A stretch of DNA of 64,000 nt from Streptomyces microflavus (GCF_014650075.1 NZ_BMUG01000003.1:1-64000); one strand, 5' to 3'; counted from the first letter of the stretch, positions 15,454-24,337 are shown. A program made the numbers and translations. The notes: generated by a model not told the origin, from the sequence alone.

Positions 15454-16274
15454 AGAGCCCCCGCGTCCACGTTGACGGCCTGTCCGGTCATCCCGCCGGA
15501 GAGGTCGGAGAGCAGGAACAGCACCTGGGCCGCGATCTCCTCGGGGCGCACCAGGCGGCGCAGGATGGTGCTGTTGACCGCCCGCTTGAGGTACCGCTCC
15601 CAGGTGAGGTCCGGCGGTCCGTGGTGCTTGGCGATCGCCGACATGAAGGCGTCGCCGTACCGTCCGCCGTCCGTGGCGGCCGGGCTGTCGGTGAGCCCGG
15701 GGCAGACCGCGTTGACCCGCACCCCGAAGGCGCCCAGCTCGGAGGCGAGCGCCTGGGTCATGCCGTTGAGCCCGAACTTCGAGGCGCAGTAGGAGGTGTT
15801 GGCGGGCAGCCCGCGCTTCCCGGCGATCGAGGAGACCATCACGATGTTGCCCTCGCGGCGCTCCATCATCCCCGGCACCACCGCACGGGCGACCCGGAAG
15901 GCCCCCAGCAGGTTGATGTCGAGGGTGGCCATCCACTGGTCCTCGTCCTGGTCGCAGAGGAACGCCTGGTTGCGGGCCTCGCCCGCGCAGTGCACCAGCC
16001 GGTCGATCGGGCCGAGCTGCTCCTCGGCCTCGCGGACGGCGGCGCGCACGCTGTCGGCGTCGGTGAGGTCGCCGGGGACCGCCACCGCCCGCCCGCCCTC
16101 CGCCTCGATCCGCTCGGCCAGCAGGCGGAGCTCCTTCTCGCTGCGGGCCATGAGCGCCACACGGGAGCCGTGGGCGGCGAGCATCGACGCCAGCACGGCG
16201 CCGATCCCGCTGCTGGCACCGGTCAGAAAGGTGGTCCTGCCCTCAAGCAGGGTGGGTGCGAAGCCGCTGGTCAT
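15450..16274 (-). CDS. SDR family ketoreductase
   Basis: 274 residues. TGASSGIG cofactor loop at about 19-26, ARS after the second strand (NADP preference likely), HCAGEA in place of NNAG, catalytic Ser in VSSIAG, YCASK with Tyr and Lys, and the C-terminal NVDAGAL that closes FabG-like reductases. It overlaps the upstream SDR (ATGA) and the downstream ketosynthase (GTGA). It is one of the four ketoreductase-type genes expected for a macrotetrolide pathway and by position matches NonN or NonO; its stereospecificity cannot be read from sequence. Confidence 0.85.
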   Translation of the reverse strand: MTSGFAPTLLEGRTTFLTGASSGIGAVLASMLAAHGSRVALMARSEKELRLLAERIEAEGGRAVAVPGDLTDADSVRAAVREAEEQLGPIDRLVHCAGEARNQAFLCDQDEDQWMATLDINLLGAFRVARAVVPGMMERREGNIVMVSSIAGKRGLPANTSYCASKFGLNGMTQALASELGAFGVRVNAVCPGLTDSPAATDGGRYGDAFMSAIAKHHGPPDLTWERYLKRAVNSTILRRLVRPEEIAAQVLFLLSDLSGGMTGQAVNVDAGAL

Positions 16275-17179
16275 GCTGTGTTCTCCGCTTTCTCGGGGAG
16301 GTCCGCGCTCGCGGCTGTCGTGCTCGCCCCGGCGATCCGGCCGGCCGGGGGCAGGACGCGGGCGGGCAGTCCGCCCCCGTCGACCTCCAGCACGGTGCCG
16401 GTCACCGAGGGGTTGTCCGCGGCGAAGGCGACCGCCTCCGCCACGTCCCTCTCGTCGCACCAGCGGCGCAGCGGCACATGGCGCCGGAGGTCGGCCATGT
16501 ACGCCGCGTGCCGCTCGCTCGCCGCCGAACGGCGGCGCAGCGCCTCGCCGTCGATGACTCCGGGCGCCACCGCGCTGACCCGGATGCCGTACTCGCCCAG
16601 CTCGACCGCCCAGGTCCGGGTCAGCGCCTCCACCCCGGACTTGGCCGCGCAGTACGCCGACTGCCCGTACGAGCCGTGGCGGACGGTGGAGGAGATGTTG
16701 ACGATGGCGCCGGGCGTACCGGCGGCCAGCATCGCCTGCGCCGCGTGGCGGCCGACCAGGAAGGTGCCGGTGAGCAGGGACGTCACCACCCGCTCGAAGT
16801 CCTCCAGCGGATGCGCGGAGAGCAGTGGCGGGCCGTCCGGCTGTTCCTTGACGCTCACCAGGCGGCGGGAGAAGTTGTTCCCGGCGTTGTTGACGCAGAG
16901 CCCGAGCGGTGGGGCGTCCTCGGCCAGCCGCTCGAAGAGGGCGGCCACCGACCGTTCGTCGGTGACGTCCGCCCGTACGGCGTGGAGCACGAGCCCGTCG
17001 TCGGCCGCCGCCTTGACGGCCGCGTCCAGGCTCTCGGTGTCGCGCCCGCAGATCACGGTGTGCCAGCCGACGGAGGCCAGATGCCGGGCGATGGCCGCGC
17101 CGAGGCCCCGGCTGCCGCCGGTGACCAGTGCGGTGCCGCGAACACCCGTACCGGGCAAGGAGAATGACTGATCAGACAC
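16271..17179 (-). CDS. SDR family ketoreductase
   Basis: 302 residues. TGGSRGLG glycine loop at about 20-27, CGRD ending the second strand, CVNNAG (canonical NNAG), catalytic Ser in ISSTVR, YCAAK, and EVDGGGLP near the end, followed by a Pro/Ala tail of about 30 residues. A typical beta-ketoacyl reductase by family. Its start overlaps the KAS III stop by 8 bases and its stop overlaps the next SDR start by 4. Within the pathway it would reduce a 3-keto or 6-keto acyl-CoA on the way to the nonactate precursor. Confidence 0.86.
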   Translation of the reverse strand: MSDQSFSLPGTGVRGTALVTGGSRGLGAAIARHLASVGWHTVICGRDTESLDAAVKAAADDGLVLHAVRADVTDERSVAALFERLAEDAPPLGLCVNNAGNNFSRRLVSVKEQPDGPPLLSAHPLEDFERVVTSLLTGTFLVGRHAAQAMLAAGTPGAIVNISSTVRHGSYGQSAYCAAKSGVEALTRTWAVELGEYGIRVSAVAPGVIDGEALRRRSAASERHAAYMADLRRHVPLRRWCDERDVAEAVAFAADNPSVTGTVLEVDGGGLPARVLPPAGRIAGASTTAASADLPEKAENTA

Positions 17180-18140
17180 GGAAGAGAAGCCCCCCGTAGT
17201 ACCAGCCCGAGCCCACCGTGGGCGTGTAGCAGAGGTCCCCGGGCTTCAGCCGGCCCTCGCGTGACATCTCGGAGAGCACGATCGGAACCGAGGCGCTGCC
17301 GGTGTTCGCCCGCGTCTCGTAGTTGGTGACGAAGCGCTCCTCCGGGATGTCCAGACGTTCCCGTACGGCGGTGTGCAGCTGGCCCGTCCCGGGGTGCGGC
17401 ACCACCCAGTCGATCTCGTCCATCTTGGTGCCCGAGCGGGCCAGCATCCGGGTCGCCAGGTCGGCGTGGGAGTCGGCGGCGATGGAGACCAGCTCCCGGC
17501 TGCTCTTGATCCACCCGTTGGGCGGGTAGACGGTGACCGTCTCCCGGCCGGAGCCGTCACTGATCAGCAGCGAGTCCCAGAGTCCCGCACCGGGTTCGGC
17601 GCCCCGCGACAGCACGGCCGCACCGGCCGCGTCGCCCACGATCAGCTCGCCCTTGCTGCCCGGGCGGACCCGGCGGGAGAACCGCTCGCTGGAGACGACC
17701 AGCGCGTGTCGCCAGCCGGCGTGCGCCCCGAAGAGCGCCGCCGCCGTCTGGACCCCGTGCACGAACCCCGTACAGGCACCGCACACGTCGAAGGCGAGGG
17801 CCCGGTCCGCGCCCAGCAGATGCGCGGTGTGCGGACCCCACTCGGGGACGAACTGGCGGTCCGTCCAGTTGCTGAAGACCAGCAGGTCCACCTCGTCGGC
17901 GCCGATGCCCGCCTGCTCCATCGCCGCACGGGCGGCGCGCACCCCCATGTACGCGGGGGTCTCCTCGTCGTCCGCCACATGGCGGCTGCGGACGTCGAGC
18001 CGGCCGATGACGGCCTGGTCCACGGCGTTGCCCGCCGGGTCGTCGCCGCTCTCGTTCTCGACCAGGAGGCGTGGGTAGTAGTGCCCGAATCCGGACAGGC
18101 GCAGACCGCTCTCGCGCCACAGGGACGTCTCGTCGTGCAT
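17172..18140 (-). CDS. KAS III (FabH-like) condensing enzyme, NonP/NonQ type
   Basis: 322 residues of KAS III fold. The nucleophile is Cys123 (VCGACTGF); the histidine is His249 in VPHPGTG, where the usual HQAN has become HPGT; the asparagine is Asn279 in ETRANTGSAS. So the Cys-His-Asn triad is complete with a variant histidine motif. KAS III enzymes use acyl-CoA primers and can act without a carrier protein, consistent with an ACP-less pathway. The ATG at 18140 is chosen as the first good codon after the 65-base gap from the next KAS III gene; the ribosome site (GGGAAG) is weak. Confidence 0.85.
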   Translation of the reverse strand: MHDETSLWRESGLRLSGFGHYYPRLLVENESGDDPAGNAVDQAVIGRLDVRSRHVADDEETPAYMGVRAARAAMEQAGIGADEVDLLVFSNWTDRQFVPEWGPHTAHLLGADRALAFDVCGACTGFVHGVQTAAALFGAHAGWRHALVVSSERFSRRVRPGSKGELIVGDAAGAAVLSRGAEPGAGLWDSLLISDGSGRETVTVYPPNGWIKSSRELVSIAADSHADLATRMLARSGTKMDEIDWVVPHPGTGQLHTAVRERLDIPEERFVTNYETRANTGSASVPIVLSEMSREGRLKPGDLCYTPTVGSGWYYGGLLFRV

Positions 18141-18205
18141 CTCTCGTCTTCCCGTACTGTGCGGTGGGGCCGGGGGCCGCCCGGCCGGAGTGGGATCGTC
18201 CGGGC

Positions 18206-19252
18206 TCACGGAATCCGCAGGAGCATCGCGCCCCAGCTGAAGCCGCGGCCGATGCCGATGGTCGCCACGAGATCGCCGGAGCGGATCTTCCCCGAGCGCA
18301 GGTTCTCCGAGAGGCAGCTGGGGATGGAGACGCTGGAGGTGTTGCCGCGCTCCTGGATGTTGGTGAGGAGCTTCTCGCGCGGGATCTCCAGGGTTTGGCA
18401 CACCTGGTTGATCATGTTCAGGTTGCCCTGGTGCGGCACGAACCAGTCGATGTCGTCCACCGTCAGGTCGTTGCGCTCCAGGATCTCCCGGCCCACATGG
18501 GAGAGCAGCTTCGGGCCGACCGCACCGACCTCCCGGCCGCGCATCAGCATCTTGTCGTTCTCGTCGATGTCGAAGGCGTCGAAGTACGAGCCGTCCGCGT
18601 GCAGCGCCACATCCAGCAGCCCGCGCTCCTGGGTGTCCGCCGACCAGACCGCCGCGGCGGCCCCCGCCCCGAACAGCGCCGAGTAGCGGTAGTCGAAGTT
18701 CAGGATCGGGCGCGGGTTCTCCGCGCAGACGACCAGCGCGTTGCGCATCCCGAGGGCCGGGAGCATCGCGGCGGCCGTGGCGGTGCCGTACATGAAACCG
18801 GCGCAGGCCACCGAGGTGACGTCGAAGCAGGTGGCGTGGCGCAGCCCGACCTGCTTCTGCAGCGGCAGCGAGATGTCCATGTAGTTGTTGGTGGCGCTGG
18901 AAGGGTTGGTACGCGGCCGGGTGGTGGAGGTCGTACCGATGACGAGGTCGATGTCGTCGGGGCCCAGACCGGCGGCGGTCAGGGCGTCGTCCACCGCCTT
19001 GGCCGCCATCTCCACCGCGCGCTCTTTCTCGTCGGCCGGCCAGTGGCGGCTGACGATCCCGGTGTTCTCGCGGATCCAGGCGTCGTCGATGCCCAGCGCC
19101 TCGATCTGCTCGAAGTGGGCGTTGGTGATCGGCTCGCCGGGGAAGTAGTGGCCGATCCCGGCGAGCCGCACGGGGGCGATCGCGGTGGGCGGCAGGGGGC
19201 GGAGGTGGGCCGTCGCCGGGTCGGGGACGGTGCCCGTGGTGATGGTCGTCAT
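18206..19252 (-). CDS. KAS III (FabH-like) condensing enzyme, NonP/NonQ type
   Basis: 348 residues with all KAS III catalytic residues: Cys150 in SVACAGFMYG, His274 in VPHQGN, and Asn304 in ERGNTSS. It is closer to canonical FabH than its neighbour. It would condense a CoA-bound starter (acetyl, propionyl or succinyl have all been proposed as macrotetrolide units) with a malonyl-type extender. The ATG overlaps the CoA-transferase stop by 4 bases. Fatty acid synthesis is unlikely as its role because the operon has no ACP, FabD or FabI. Confidence 0.87.
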   Translation of the reverse strand: MTTITTGTVPDPATAHLRPLPPTAIAPVRLAGIGHYFPGEPITNAHFEQIEALGIDDAWIRENTGIVSRHWPADEKERAVEMAAKAVDDALTAAGLGPDDIDLVIGTTSTTRPRTNPSSATNNYMDISLPLQKQVGLRHATCFDVTSVACAGFMYGTATAAAMLPALGMRNALVVCAENPRPILNFDYRYSALFGAGAAAAVWSADTQERGLLDVALHADGSYFDAFDIDENDKMLMRGREVGAVGPKLLSHVGREILERNDLTVDDIDWFVPHQGNLNMINQVCQTLEIPREKLLTNIQERGNTSSVSIPSCLSENLRSGKIRSGDLVATIGIGRGFSWGAMLLRIP

Positions 19253-20991
19253 CGGTAGAAGCCTTCCGGGTCCATGGTGCGCAGGAGCGTGAGTTCTTCG
19301 GTGGTGACGGCCTTCTCGTCGGTCAGGAACCCGCTGACGCCCACGGTCCAGCCGGTGAGTTCGCGTACGGCTGCCTCCGGCCCGTCGGGGAGGTCCTGCG
19401 CGCCGCGGCCCCGGCCCGGCACCGGCGGCAGCCAGCTCGTCAGCTCGAAGGCGGCGTCGGCCCCCGTCCGGGTGAAGCGGCCGAACTGGCTGACCACGTC
19501 ACGGACGTGCAGGCCCGGACTGGTGAGGTGGGTCAGCCGCGGTACGTAGCGGCGGGGCGAGGCGACCGCGACGACCACGCAGTCCACGGACGAGGCGATG
19601 TCGTTGGCCCCGCCCGATCCGGTGATCCAGCGGCCGTCGGGCAGCAGCGTCGTGTTGATGTTGGCGTCCGGGTCGATCTCCGCCGCCGAAAGCACGCCCA
19701 GGCAGCGCGGGTTGGCGGCGACCGCGCCGCCCAGCGTCTCCGCGACCCCCGCCAGCATCTGCGAGCGCTCGGCGTGCCGCTGGCTGAAGAGGAAGACGTC
19801 GCCCGCCTCGGGGTCCATCGACTGCAGGCCCAGCTCGGCGGCCACCTGCACCTGCACACCGTCGGCCGCCAGCAGCCGGGCCGCCAGCCACGCGGACATG
19901 TGCGAGGTGCCGATCCCGGCGAGCAGCGTGTCGTAGCCGCGCTCCCGGACCAGCTCGGCCACCGCGCGGGCGCCGAGCACGATGAGCTGCTCCTGCTCGG
20001 TGGGCGCGCCGGACCCGTCCGCCGGGGGCCGGGGAGCGGCTGGGGGAGCGGGGAAGGCCAGCGAGGCGCGGCGCTCCTCGCCCAGCCGCTCCAGGTAGTC
20101 GGCGTGACTCTCCACCCCGCCGACCCACTCCTCGTACCAGGCGGCGGCCGTCTCCGGGTCCTTGCAGGCGGTCACGATGTCGGTGAGGAACGCGTAGTCG
20201 TCCAAGTAGCCCTCGACACCGGCCAGTCCACCCGTACGCAGCGACTGCGGGTGGGCGCCGAGCGGCGCCTCGCACAGGCCGAGCACGCGGGCGGCGGGGA
20301 TCACCACCCGGTCAGGCATGGCCGCGATCACCTCGTCGTCGACGATCGCCTCGACGGAGGCCAGCACCCCGTCGGTGGCGGCGTACGCGGCCCAGGCGCC
20401 CTCGCCCAGTGGCGGGACGGCGACCACGTTGCCGCGCCGGTCGGCGACGACCCCGTGGAAGAGGGCGATGCGCGGGCGCAGCGGGGTGAGGAGGGTGACG
20501 GACCGCTCCGGGTCCTCGGGGTGGGGCACCAGGTGGAGGCTGCCCTCCTTGCCGTGCCGGAGATCGGTCTCCGCGAGCATCGAACCGGTGGTGGCGAAGG
20601 GCTGGCCGAGCGCGGCGGCCATCAGCCGCTGGGTGTAGCTGAGCAGCGACCACATCTCGATCTCGAAGGGCCTGCCCTCGGCGAGTTCGCGGTAGAGGCG
20701 GTTGGGGCGCGGCGAGGGGAAGGTGTCACCGACGAAGCCCGTGATCACCTTGCGTACGGCACCGGACAGAGCGAGCGCGTGGGCGCTGGAGTGCACGGCC
20801 GTGGTGCTCACCGTCAGGCTGTGGCTCCCGGCGAAGGCCCGGCACACCGCGTTCAGCAGGGCGTTGGGCCGTGACATCGTTGCCGCCGCGTGCACGTGGT
20901 CGCCCTCGCGGACGAAGCGGCGCACCAGCTCGTCGGGGCCGCTCGCCAGATAGGGAGTGGTGGCGGCGGGGCGTTCGGGGGCTGTGGTCAT
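19249..20991 (-). CDS. Fused alpha-beta type I CoA-transferase
   Basis: 580 residues in which the two subunits of a glutaconate/3-oxoacid CoA-transferase are joined. The alpha-like half (about 1-310) starts with DHVHAAATMSRPNALL; the beta-like half follows a Pro/Ala linker (about 312-332) with LLAGIGTSHMSAWLAARLL and a plausible catalytic glutamate, Glu386, in AAELGLQ. It overlaps both neighbours by 4 bases, so it belongs to the macrotetrolide operon. It could make succinyl-CoA available or recycle a product thioester; relatives such as IpdAB instead cleave ring diones, so hydrolase activity is an alternative. I do not know an assigned role for such a gene in nonactin formation. Confidence 0.8.
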   Translation of the reverse strand: MTTAPERPAATTPYLASGPDELVRRFVREGDHVHAAATMSRPNALLNAVCRAFAGSHSLTVSTTAVHSSAHALALSGAVRKVITGFVGDTFPSPRPNRLYRELAEGRPFEIEMWSLLSYTQRLMAAALGQPFATTGSMLAETDLRHGKEGSLHLVPHPEDPERSVTLLTPLRPRIALFHGVVADRRGNVVAVPPLGEGAWAAYAATDGVLASVEAIVDDEVIAAMPDRVVIPAARVLGLCEAPLGAHPQSLRTGGLAGVEGYLDDYAFLTDIVTACKDPETAAAWYEEWVGGVESHADYLERLGEERRASLAFPAPPAAPRPPADGSGAPTEQEQLIVLGARAVAELVRERGYDTLLAGIGTSHMSAWLAARLLAADGVQVQVAAELGLQSMDPEAGDVFLFSQRHAERSQMLAGVAETLGGAVAANPRCLGVLSAAEIDPDANINTTLLPDGRWITGSGGANDIASSVDCVVVAVASPRRYVPRLTHLTSPGLHVRDVVSQFGRFTRTGADAAFELTSWLPPVPGRGRGAQDLPDGPEAAVRELTGWTVGVSGFLTDEKAVTTEELTLLRTMDPEGFYR

Positions 20992-22280
20992 GCGTGCTCC
21001 AGGGCCATGACGGAGGTCTGCGATCCGAAGGCGAAGGACAGCGAGACCGCGAGGTCGAGCTCGGTGTCGCGCGGCCCCTCGGCTACGTGGTCGTAGTCGC
21101 ACTCGGGGTCCGGCGTGAGGTGGTTGGCGGTCCGGGCCAGCCGCTGGTGGTGGAGCATCAGCGAGGTGGCGGCGACGTTGATGATCCCGGCCATGCCGAA
21201 CGTGTGGCCGTAGATGGGCTTGTTGGAGCCGTGCGGCGGCAGGTCGGCGTCGTCGTGGCGCGGCAGCAGACGGCGCAGCGCCCGGCTCTCGGCGATGTCG
21301 TTGTACCGGGTGGCGGTGCCGTGGCCGCAGAGGTAGCCGATCTCCTCGGGTTTGCGCCCGGCGTCGTCGAGCACGCCCGAGACGACCGAGGCGGTGACAT
21401 CACCGACCAGGTCCATGCTGGTGGCGTGGTTGGCCTCGTTGAGCGCGCGGTGGCCCAGGATCCGGGCGTAGATCCGGGCGCCGCGCTCCCGGGCGGACGA
21501 CTCGCGCTCCAGGCAGAGCGTCATGGCGCCCTCGCCGAGGGCGAATCCGCGCCGGTCGCGGTCGTAGGGGCGCACCGCGGTGGCCGGGTCGTCGCTCTCG
21601 GGCGAGAGCACCCCGTCACCGAGGGCGAGGTAGCAGCGGGCGACCTCGGGGACGATGGGGAACTCGTGCCCGCCGGCGAGGACCACGTCGGCGCTGCCCG
21701 AACGCAGCTCGCGCAGGGCGAGGCCGATCGCGTGGTGGCCGCCGACGCAGGCGCTGCTGAGGGTGGTGACCAGGCCGCTCGCGCCGACGTCGATGGCGGC
21801 CAGCGTGGCCGGGCAGCCGGCCAGCCCGCGGAACATGGCCGTCGCCTTGCCCCCGTACGGGTCCTGCTCCGGGTCGGCCGTGATGGTCTCGGCCCACCAC
21901 GACAGGGGGCCGCGGGACGAGGACTGGACGATGCTCATCCGCTCCGGGGCGATCTGGCCCCGGGCGATCCCGGCGTCCTTCAGCGCGTCGCTGACGGCGG
22001 CCATGGTCGCGAGGATGTCGCGGTTGTACTTCGCGGCGTGCGCCGGGAGGAGGTCGGGCAGCCGGGTCGCGGTGTCGAACTCGCCGAGCTGCGCGGCCGC
22101 GTGGACGGGCAGCCCGGCAGCGGCGAAGGCCGGCTTCTCCAGCCGGCTCACCTGTGAGGTCCCGGTGGAGACATGGTTCCAGAAGGCATGGACATCGGGA
22201 GTTCCGGGCAGTACGCACCCGATGCCGGTCAGCACGATGGGATCGGAGGGGTCCGGGGAATGGGCTCGGCTGCTGTCCAT
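20988..22280 (-). CDS. Ketosynthase (KAS II-like) with complete active site, NonU-like; first gene of the operon
   Basis: 430 residues. Unlike the other two KAS I/II-type proteins it retains Cys178 (SSACVGGHHA), His320 (CGHGTATRYND), Lys354 and His359 (GSNKPIYGH), so it should do ordinary decarboxylative Claisen condensation. It is the promoter-proximal gene of the long minus-strand operon; about 140 bases of free sequence separate it from the exporter terminator. The ATG at 22280 gives a short flexible N-terminus before IVLTGIGCVLPG. By count and position it matches the fifth ketosynthase of nonactin clusters (NonU), which I infer rather than recognise. Confidence 0.85.
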   Translation of the reverse strand: MDSSRAHSPDPSDPIVLTGIGCVLPGTPDVHAFWNHVSTGTSQVSRLEKPAFAAAGLPVHAAAQLGEFDTATRLPDLLPAHAAKYNRDILATMAAVSDALKDAGIARGQIAPERMSIVQSSSRGPLSWWAETITADPEQDPYGGKATAMFRGLAGCPATLAAIDVGASGLVTTLSSACVGGHHAIGLALRELRSGSADVVLAGGHEFPIVPEVARCYLALGDGVLSPESDDPATAVRPYDRDRRGFALGEGAMTLCLERESSARERGARIYARILGHRALNEANHATSMDLVGDVTASVVSGVLDDAGRKPEEIGYLCGHGTATRYNDIAESRALRRLLPRHDDADLPPHGSNKPIYGHTFGMAGIINVAATSLMLHHQRLARTANHLTPDPECDYDHVAEGPRDTELDLAVSLSFAFGSQTSVMALEHA

Positions 22281-22420
22281 GGATCGAAGCTAGCCGCCCT
22301 TACATGAGCCTCGATATGGCCGTCAAGTACTCATGCGCGCTTTATTTGATGACTGCCAGTACTCGATTTCCGGCCCCGCGCGTCAACGCCGTGACCCGCC
22401 CCCACCCCGTACACACGCCG
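22281..22420 (-). promoter_or_regulatory. Promoter region of the macrotetrolide operon with repeated AGTACT boxes
   Basis: This is the only gap able to drive the 18-kb operon. It is clearly richer in A and T than the flanks. AGTACT occurs at 22326-22331 and 22358-22363, 32 bp apart (three helical turns), each followed by a C; TCGAT lies 15 bases before the first and directly after the second. The boxes may be operators for the operon's GbsR/MarR protein or the LuxR protein at 25259. Exact -10 and -35 hexamers are not clear to me. Confidence 0.5.
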
Positions 22421-22457
22421 GCGGCCCGGCACCTCCGCGAGGGAGGCACCGGGCCGC
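22421..22457 (-). terminator. Terminator of the ABC exporter operon
   Basis: GCGGCCCGG (22421-22429) pairs with CCGGGCCGC (22449-22457), and the inner CCTCC/GGAGG arms continue the stem after a small internal loop; the tip is five bases. It lies 24 bases beyond the permease stop and separates the exporter genes from the next operon. Confidence 0.75.
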
Positions 22458-22480
22458 TGGGGAACGCGCGGGTGCGCGGT

Positions 22481-23287
22481 TCAGGCGTTCTTGATGTCGC
22501 GTCGGTCCACGGCGTACGTCCCGGCGGCGACGACCACGACGGAGACGGCCACCAGCAGCGCGACCCCGCCCCAGGGGACGCCGTTGAGCAGCGGGTCGCT
22601 GCCCAGCGCCCACTCCCAGGGGGAGACGTTCGCCAGCGGTTCCAGGGCGTCGGACATCGGCGCGATGCCGTGCAGCAGGTACCCGACGACGAGCACGCCC
22701 GCCGCCACGCCCAGCGCGGGACCGCGCCCGAAGCCGAACCCGACGATGGCGTACGCGATACCCGCGTGCAGCACCGCCAGCAGGGCGACGGTCAGCGTCA
22801 CCGCCGCCACCCCGCCCGCGGAGACGTCCATGTCGAGGGAGACGACCGAGCCGTACACCGACAGCCAGACCAGGACGCTGGTGAGGGCCAGGCCGAAGGC
22901 CACGCAGAGGAAGCGGACCAGGAACACCTGGCGGCGGGCGACCGGCAGCGCAAGCAGCAGTTCGAGCCGCCCGGCCTCCTCGTCGCCGCCGGTCAGGGCG
23001 GTGGTGGCGGTGACGGCCATCAGGCCGAGGAGCAGCGGCAGCAGGACGGCGTACAGGTTGCCCTTGAGGTAGCCGCTGGCGCTGGCGATCTGGTCGACCC
23101 CGAGCGCCGAGGCCAGCTCCGGCGAGAGGCCGGTGGAGAAGTCCTCCAGGGCGCCGGAGCTCTCCATCGAGGGCCAGGCGCTGACGACGGAGAGCGCGAG
23201 CAGGACCAGCGCGGCCGACCAGGCGATCAGGGTGCGCTTCTGGATCTGTACTCCGCGCCGGAAGATCTCCGAGCTGGGCGATGACAT
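22481..23287 (-). CDS. ABC-2 type exporter permease
   Basis: 268 residues with about six hydrophobic segments (roughly 20-40, 80-97, 125-150, 158-178, 188-206, 240-260), the ABC-2 permease pattern. There is a conserved cytoplasmic stretch EEAGRLELLLALPVARRQ between the second and third segments. It forms an exporter with the ATPase gene 73 bases upstream. Its place beside the macrotetrolide operon makes product export plausible, but it has its own promoter and terminator, so another substrate is possible. The N-terminus MSSPSSEIFRRG is cytoplasmic. Confidence 0.88.
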   Translation of the reverse strand: MSSPSSEIFRRGVQIQKRTLIAWSAALVLLALSVVSAWPSMESSGALEDFSTGLSPELASALGVDQIASASGYLKGNLYAVLLPLLLGLMAVTATTALTGGDEEAGRLELLLALPVARRQVFLVRFLCVAFGLALTSVLVWLSVYGSVVSLDMDVSAGGVAAVTLTVALLAVLHAGIAYAIVGFGFGRGPALGVAAGVLVVGYLLHGIAPMSDALEPLANVSPWEWALGSDPLLNGVPWGGVALLVAVSVVVVAAGTYAVDRRDIKNA

Positions 23288-23360
23288 GTGTTTCCCTTCC
23301 GGCCGGCCCGGGGGAGCGGCCTTGGTGACTGAGACCCGTGGCGGTGGTGTCCGGCGGTCG

Positions 23361-24317
23361 CTACCGCACCGGGTCGGCGGCCGGGGAGGGCTCCTCGGCC
23401 GTGGAGCTCCGGCTGCCCGGGACGTCCCGCTGGTAGTACTCCAGGAACGCCTCCTCCAGGTCCGGTTCGGGGGCGGTGAGCGTCGTGATGCGGTGCCCGG
23501 CCAGGAACCTCAGCAGCGCGTCGGGGGAGCCGGCCCACGCCAGGGAGACCTCCTGGCCCTCCGCCCGGCGCCGCTCCACGCCCGACGCCCCGTCCAGGGC
23601 GGCCAGCGCGGTGAGCGGTACGTCCTCGCCCTCCGCGAAGGTGATGTGGAAGCGCTGCGCGGCCTGGCGGCGTAGCTCCTGCGTCGGCCCGGAGGCGGCG
23701 AGCTTGCCGCCCTGGAGCACCGCGACCAGGTCCGCGACCCGCTCGACCTCGGAGAGGATGTGCGAGGAGAGCAGCACGCTCTGCCCGTTGTCCCGGGCCT
23801 CCTCGACGGTGGAGAGGAACACCTGCTGCATCAACGGGTCGAGCCCGTTGGTCGGTTCGTCCAGGATCAGCAGCTCCGGCCGGGCCATGAAGGCGCCGAC
23901 CAGGCCGACCTTGCGGCGGTTGCCGGTGGAGAGCCCGCGCACCTGCCGGGACGGGTCGACGCCGAACCGCTGGACCAGATCGTCCCGGTAGGCGGTGTCG
24001 GTCAGCCCCCGCAGCCGCCCCCAGGAGGCCAGCGTCTGCCCGATGGTCAGCCGCTCGTCCAGCCGCAGTTCGCCGGGCAGATAGCCGATGCGCCGCCGGA
24101 CCTCGGGTTCGGTCGGGTCCTGGCCCAACACCCGGACCTGGCCCGATGTCGGCCGGGAGAGGCCCATGAGCATCCGGATCGTGGTGCTCTTGCCCGCTCC
24201 GTTGGGGCCCAGGTATCCGTAGACGACGCCCTGGGGGACCGTCAGGTTCAGCCGGCTCAGCGCGGTGAAGTCACCGAACTTCTTGGTGACATCGGTACAT
24301 TCGATGAGAGGGGTCAC
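23361..24317 (-). CDS. ABC exporter ATPase subunit
   Basis: 318 residues with Walker A GPNGAGKST (about 38-46), Q-loop region YLPGELRLDERLT, signature LSTGNRRKVG, Walker B LLILDEPTNGLD and the switch histidine in LLSSHILSE. The signature Ser-Thr-Gly-Asn variant is common in DrrA-like exporters. The C-terminal domain of about 100 residues (ending PAADPVR) is the regulatory extension of this family. It is the first gene of a two-gene operon with the permease and is preceded by a 15-bp tandem duplication and a palindrome. Confidence 0.92.
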   Translation of the reverse strand: MTPLIECTDVTKKFGDFTALSRLNLTVPQGVVYGYLGPNGAGKSTTIRMLMGLSRPTSGQVRVLGQDPTEPEVRRRIGYLPGELRLDERLTIGQTLASWGRLRGLTDTAYRDDLVQRFGVDPSRQVRGLSTGNRRKVGLVGAFMARPELLILDEPTNGLDPLMQQVFLSTVEEARDNGQSVLLSSHILSEVERVADLVAVLQGGKLAASGPTQELRRQAAQRFHITFAEGEDVPLTALAALDGASGVERRRAEGQEVSLAWAGSPDALLRFLAGHRITTLTAPEPDLEEAFLEYYQRDVPGSRSSTAEEPSPAADPVR

Positions 24318-24337
24318 GTCTCTTCTGCTCTCTCTCC

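Noticed and set aside
14119..15936. 605-residue frame extending the second ketosynthase upstream
   Set aside because: The extension is the wrong frame of the neighbouring SDR; GTG 15453 overlaps the SDR stop and begins a normal ketosynthase.
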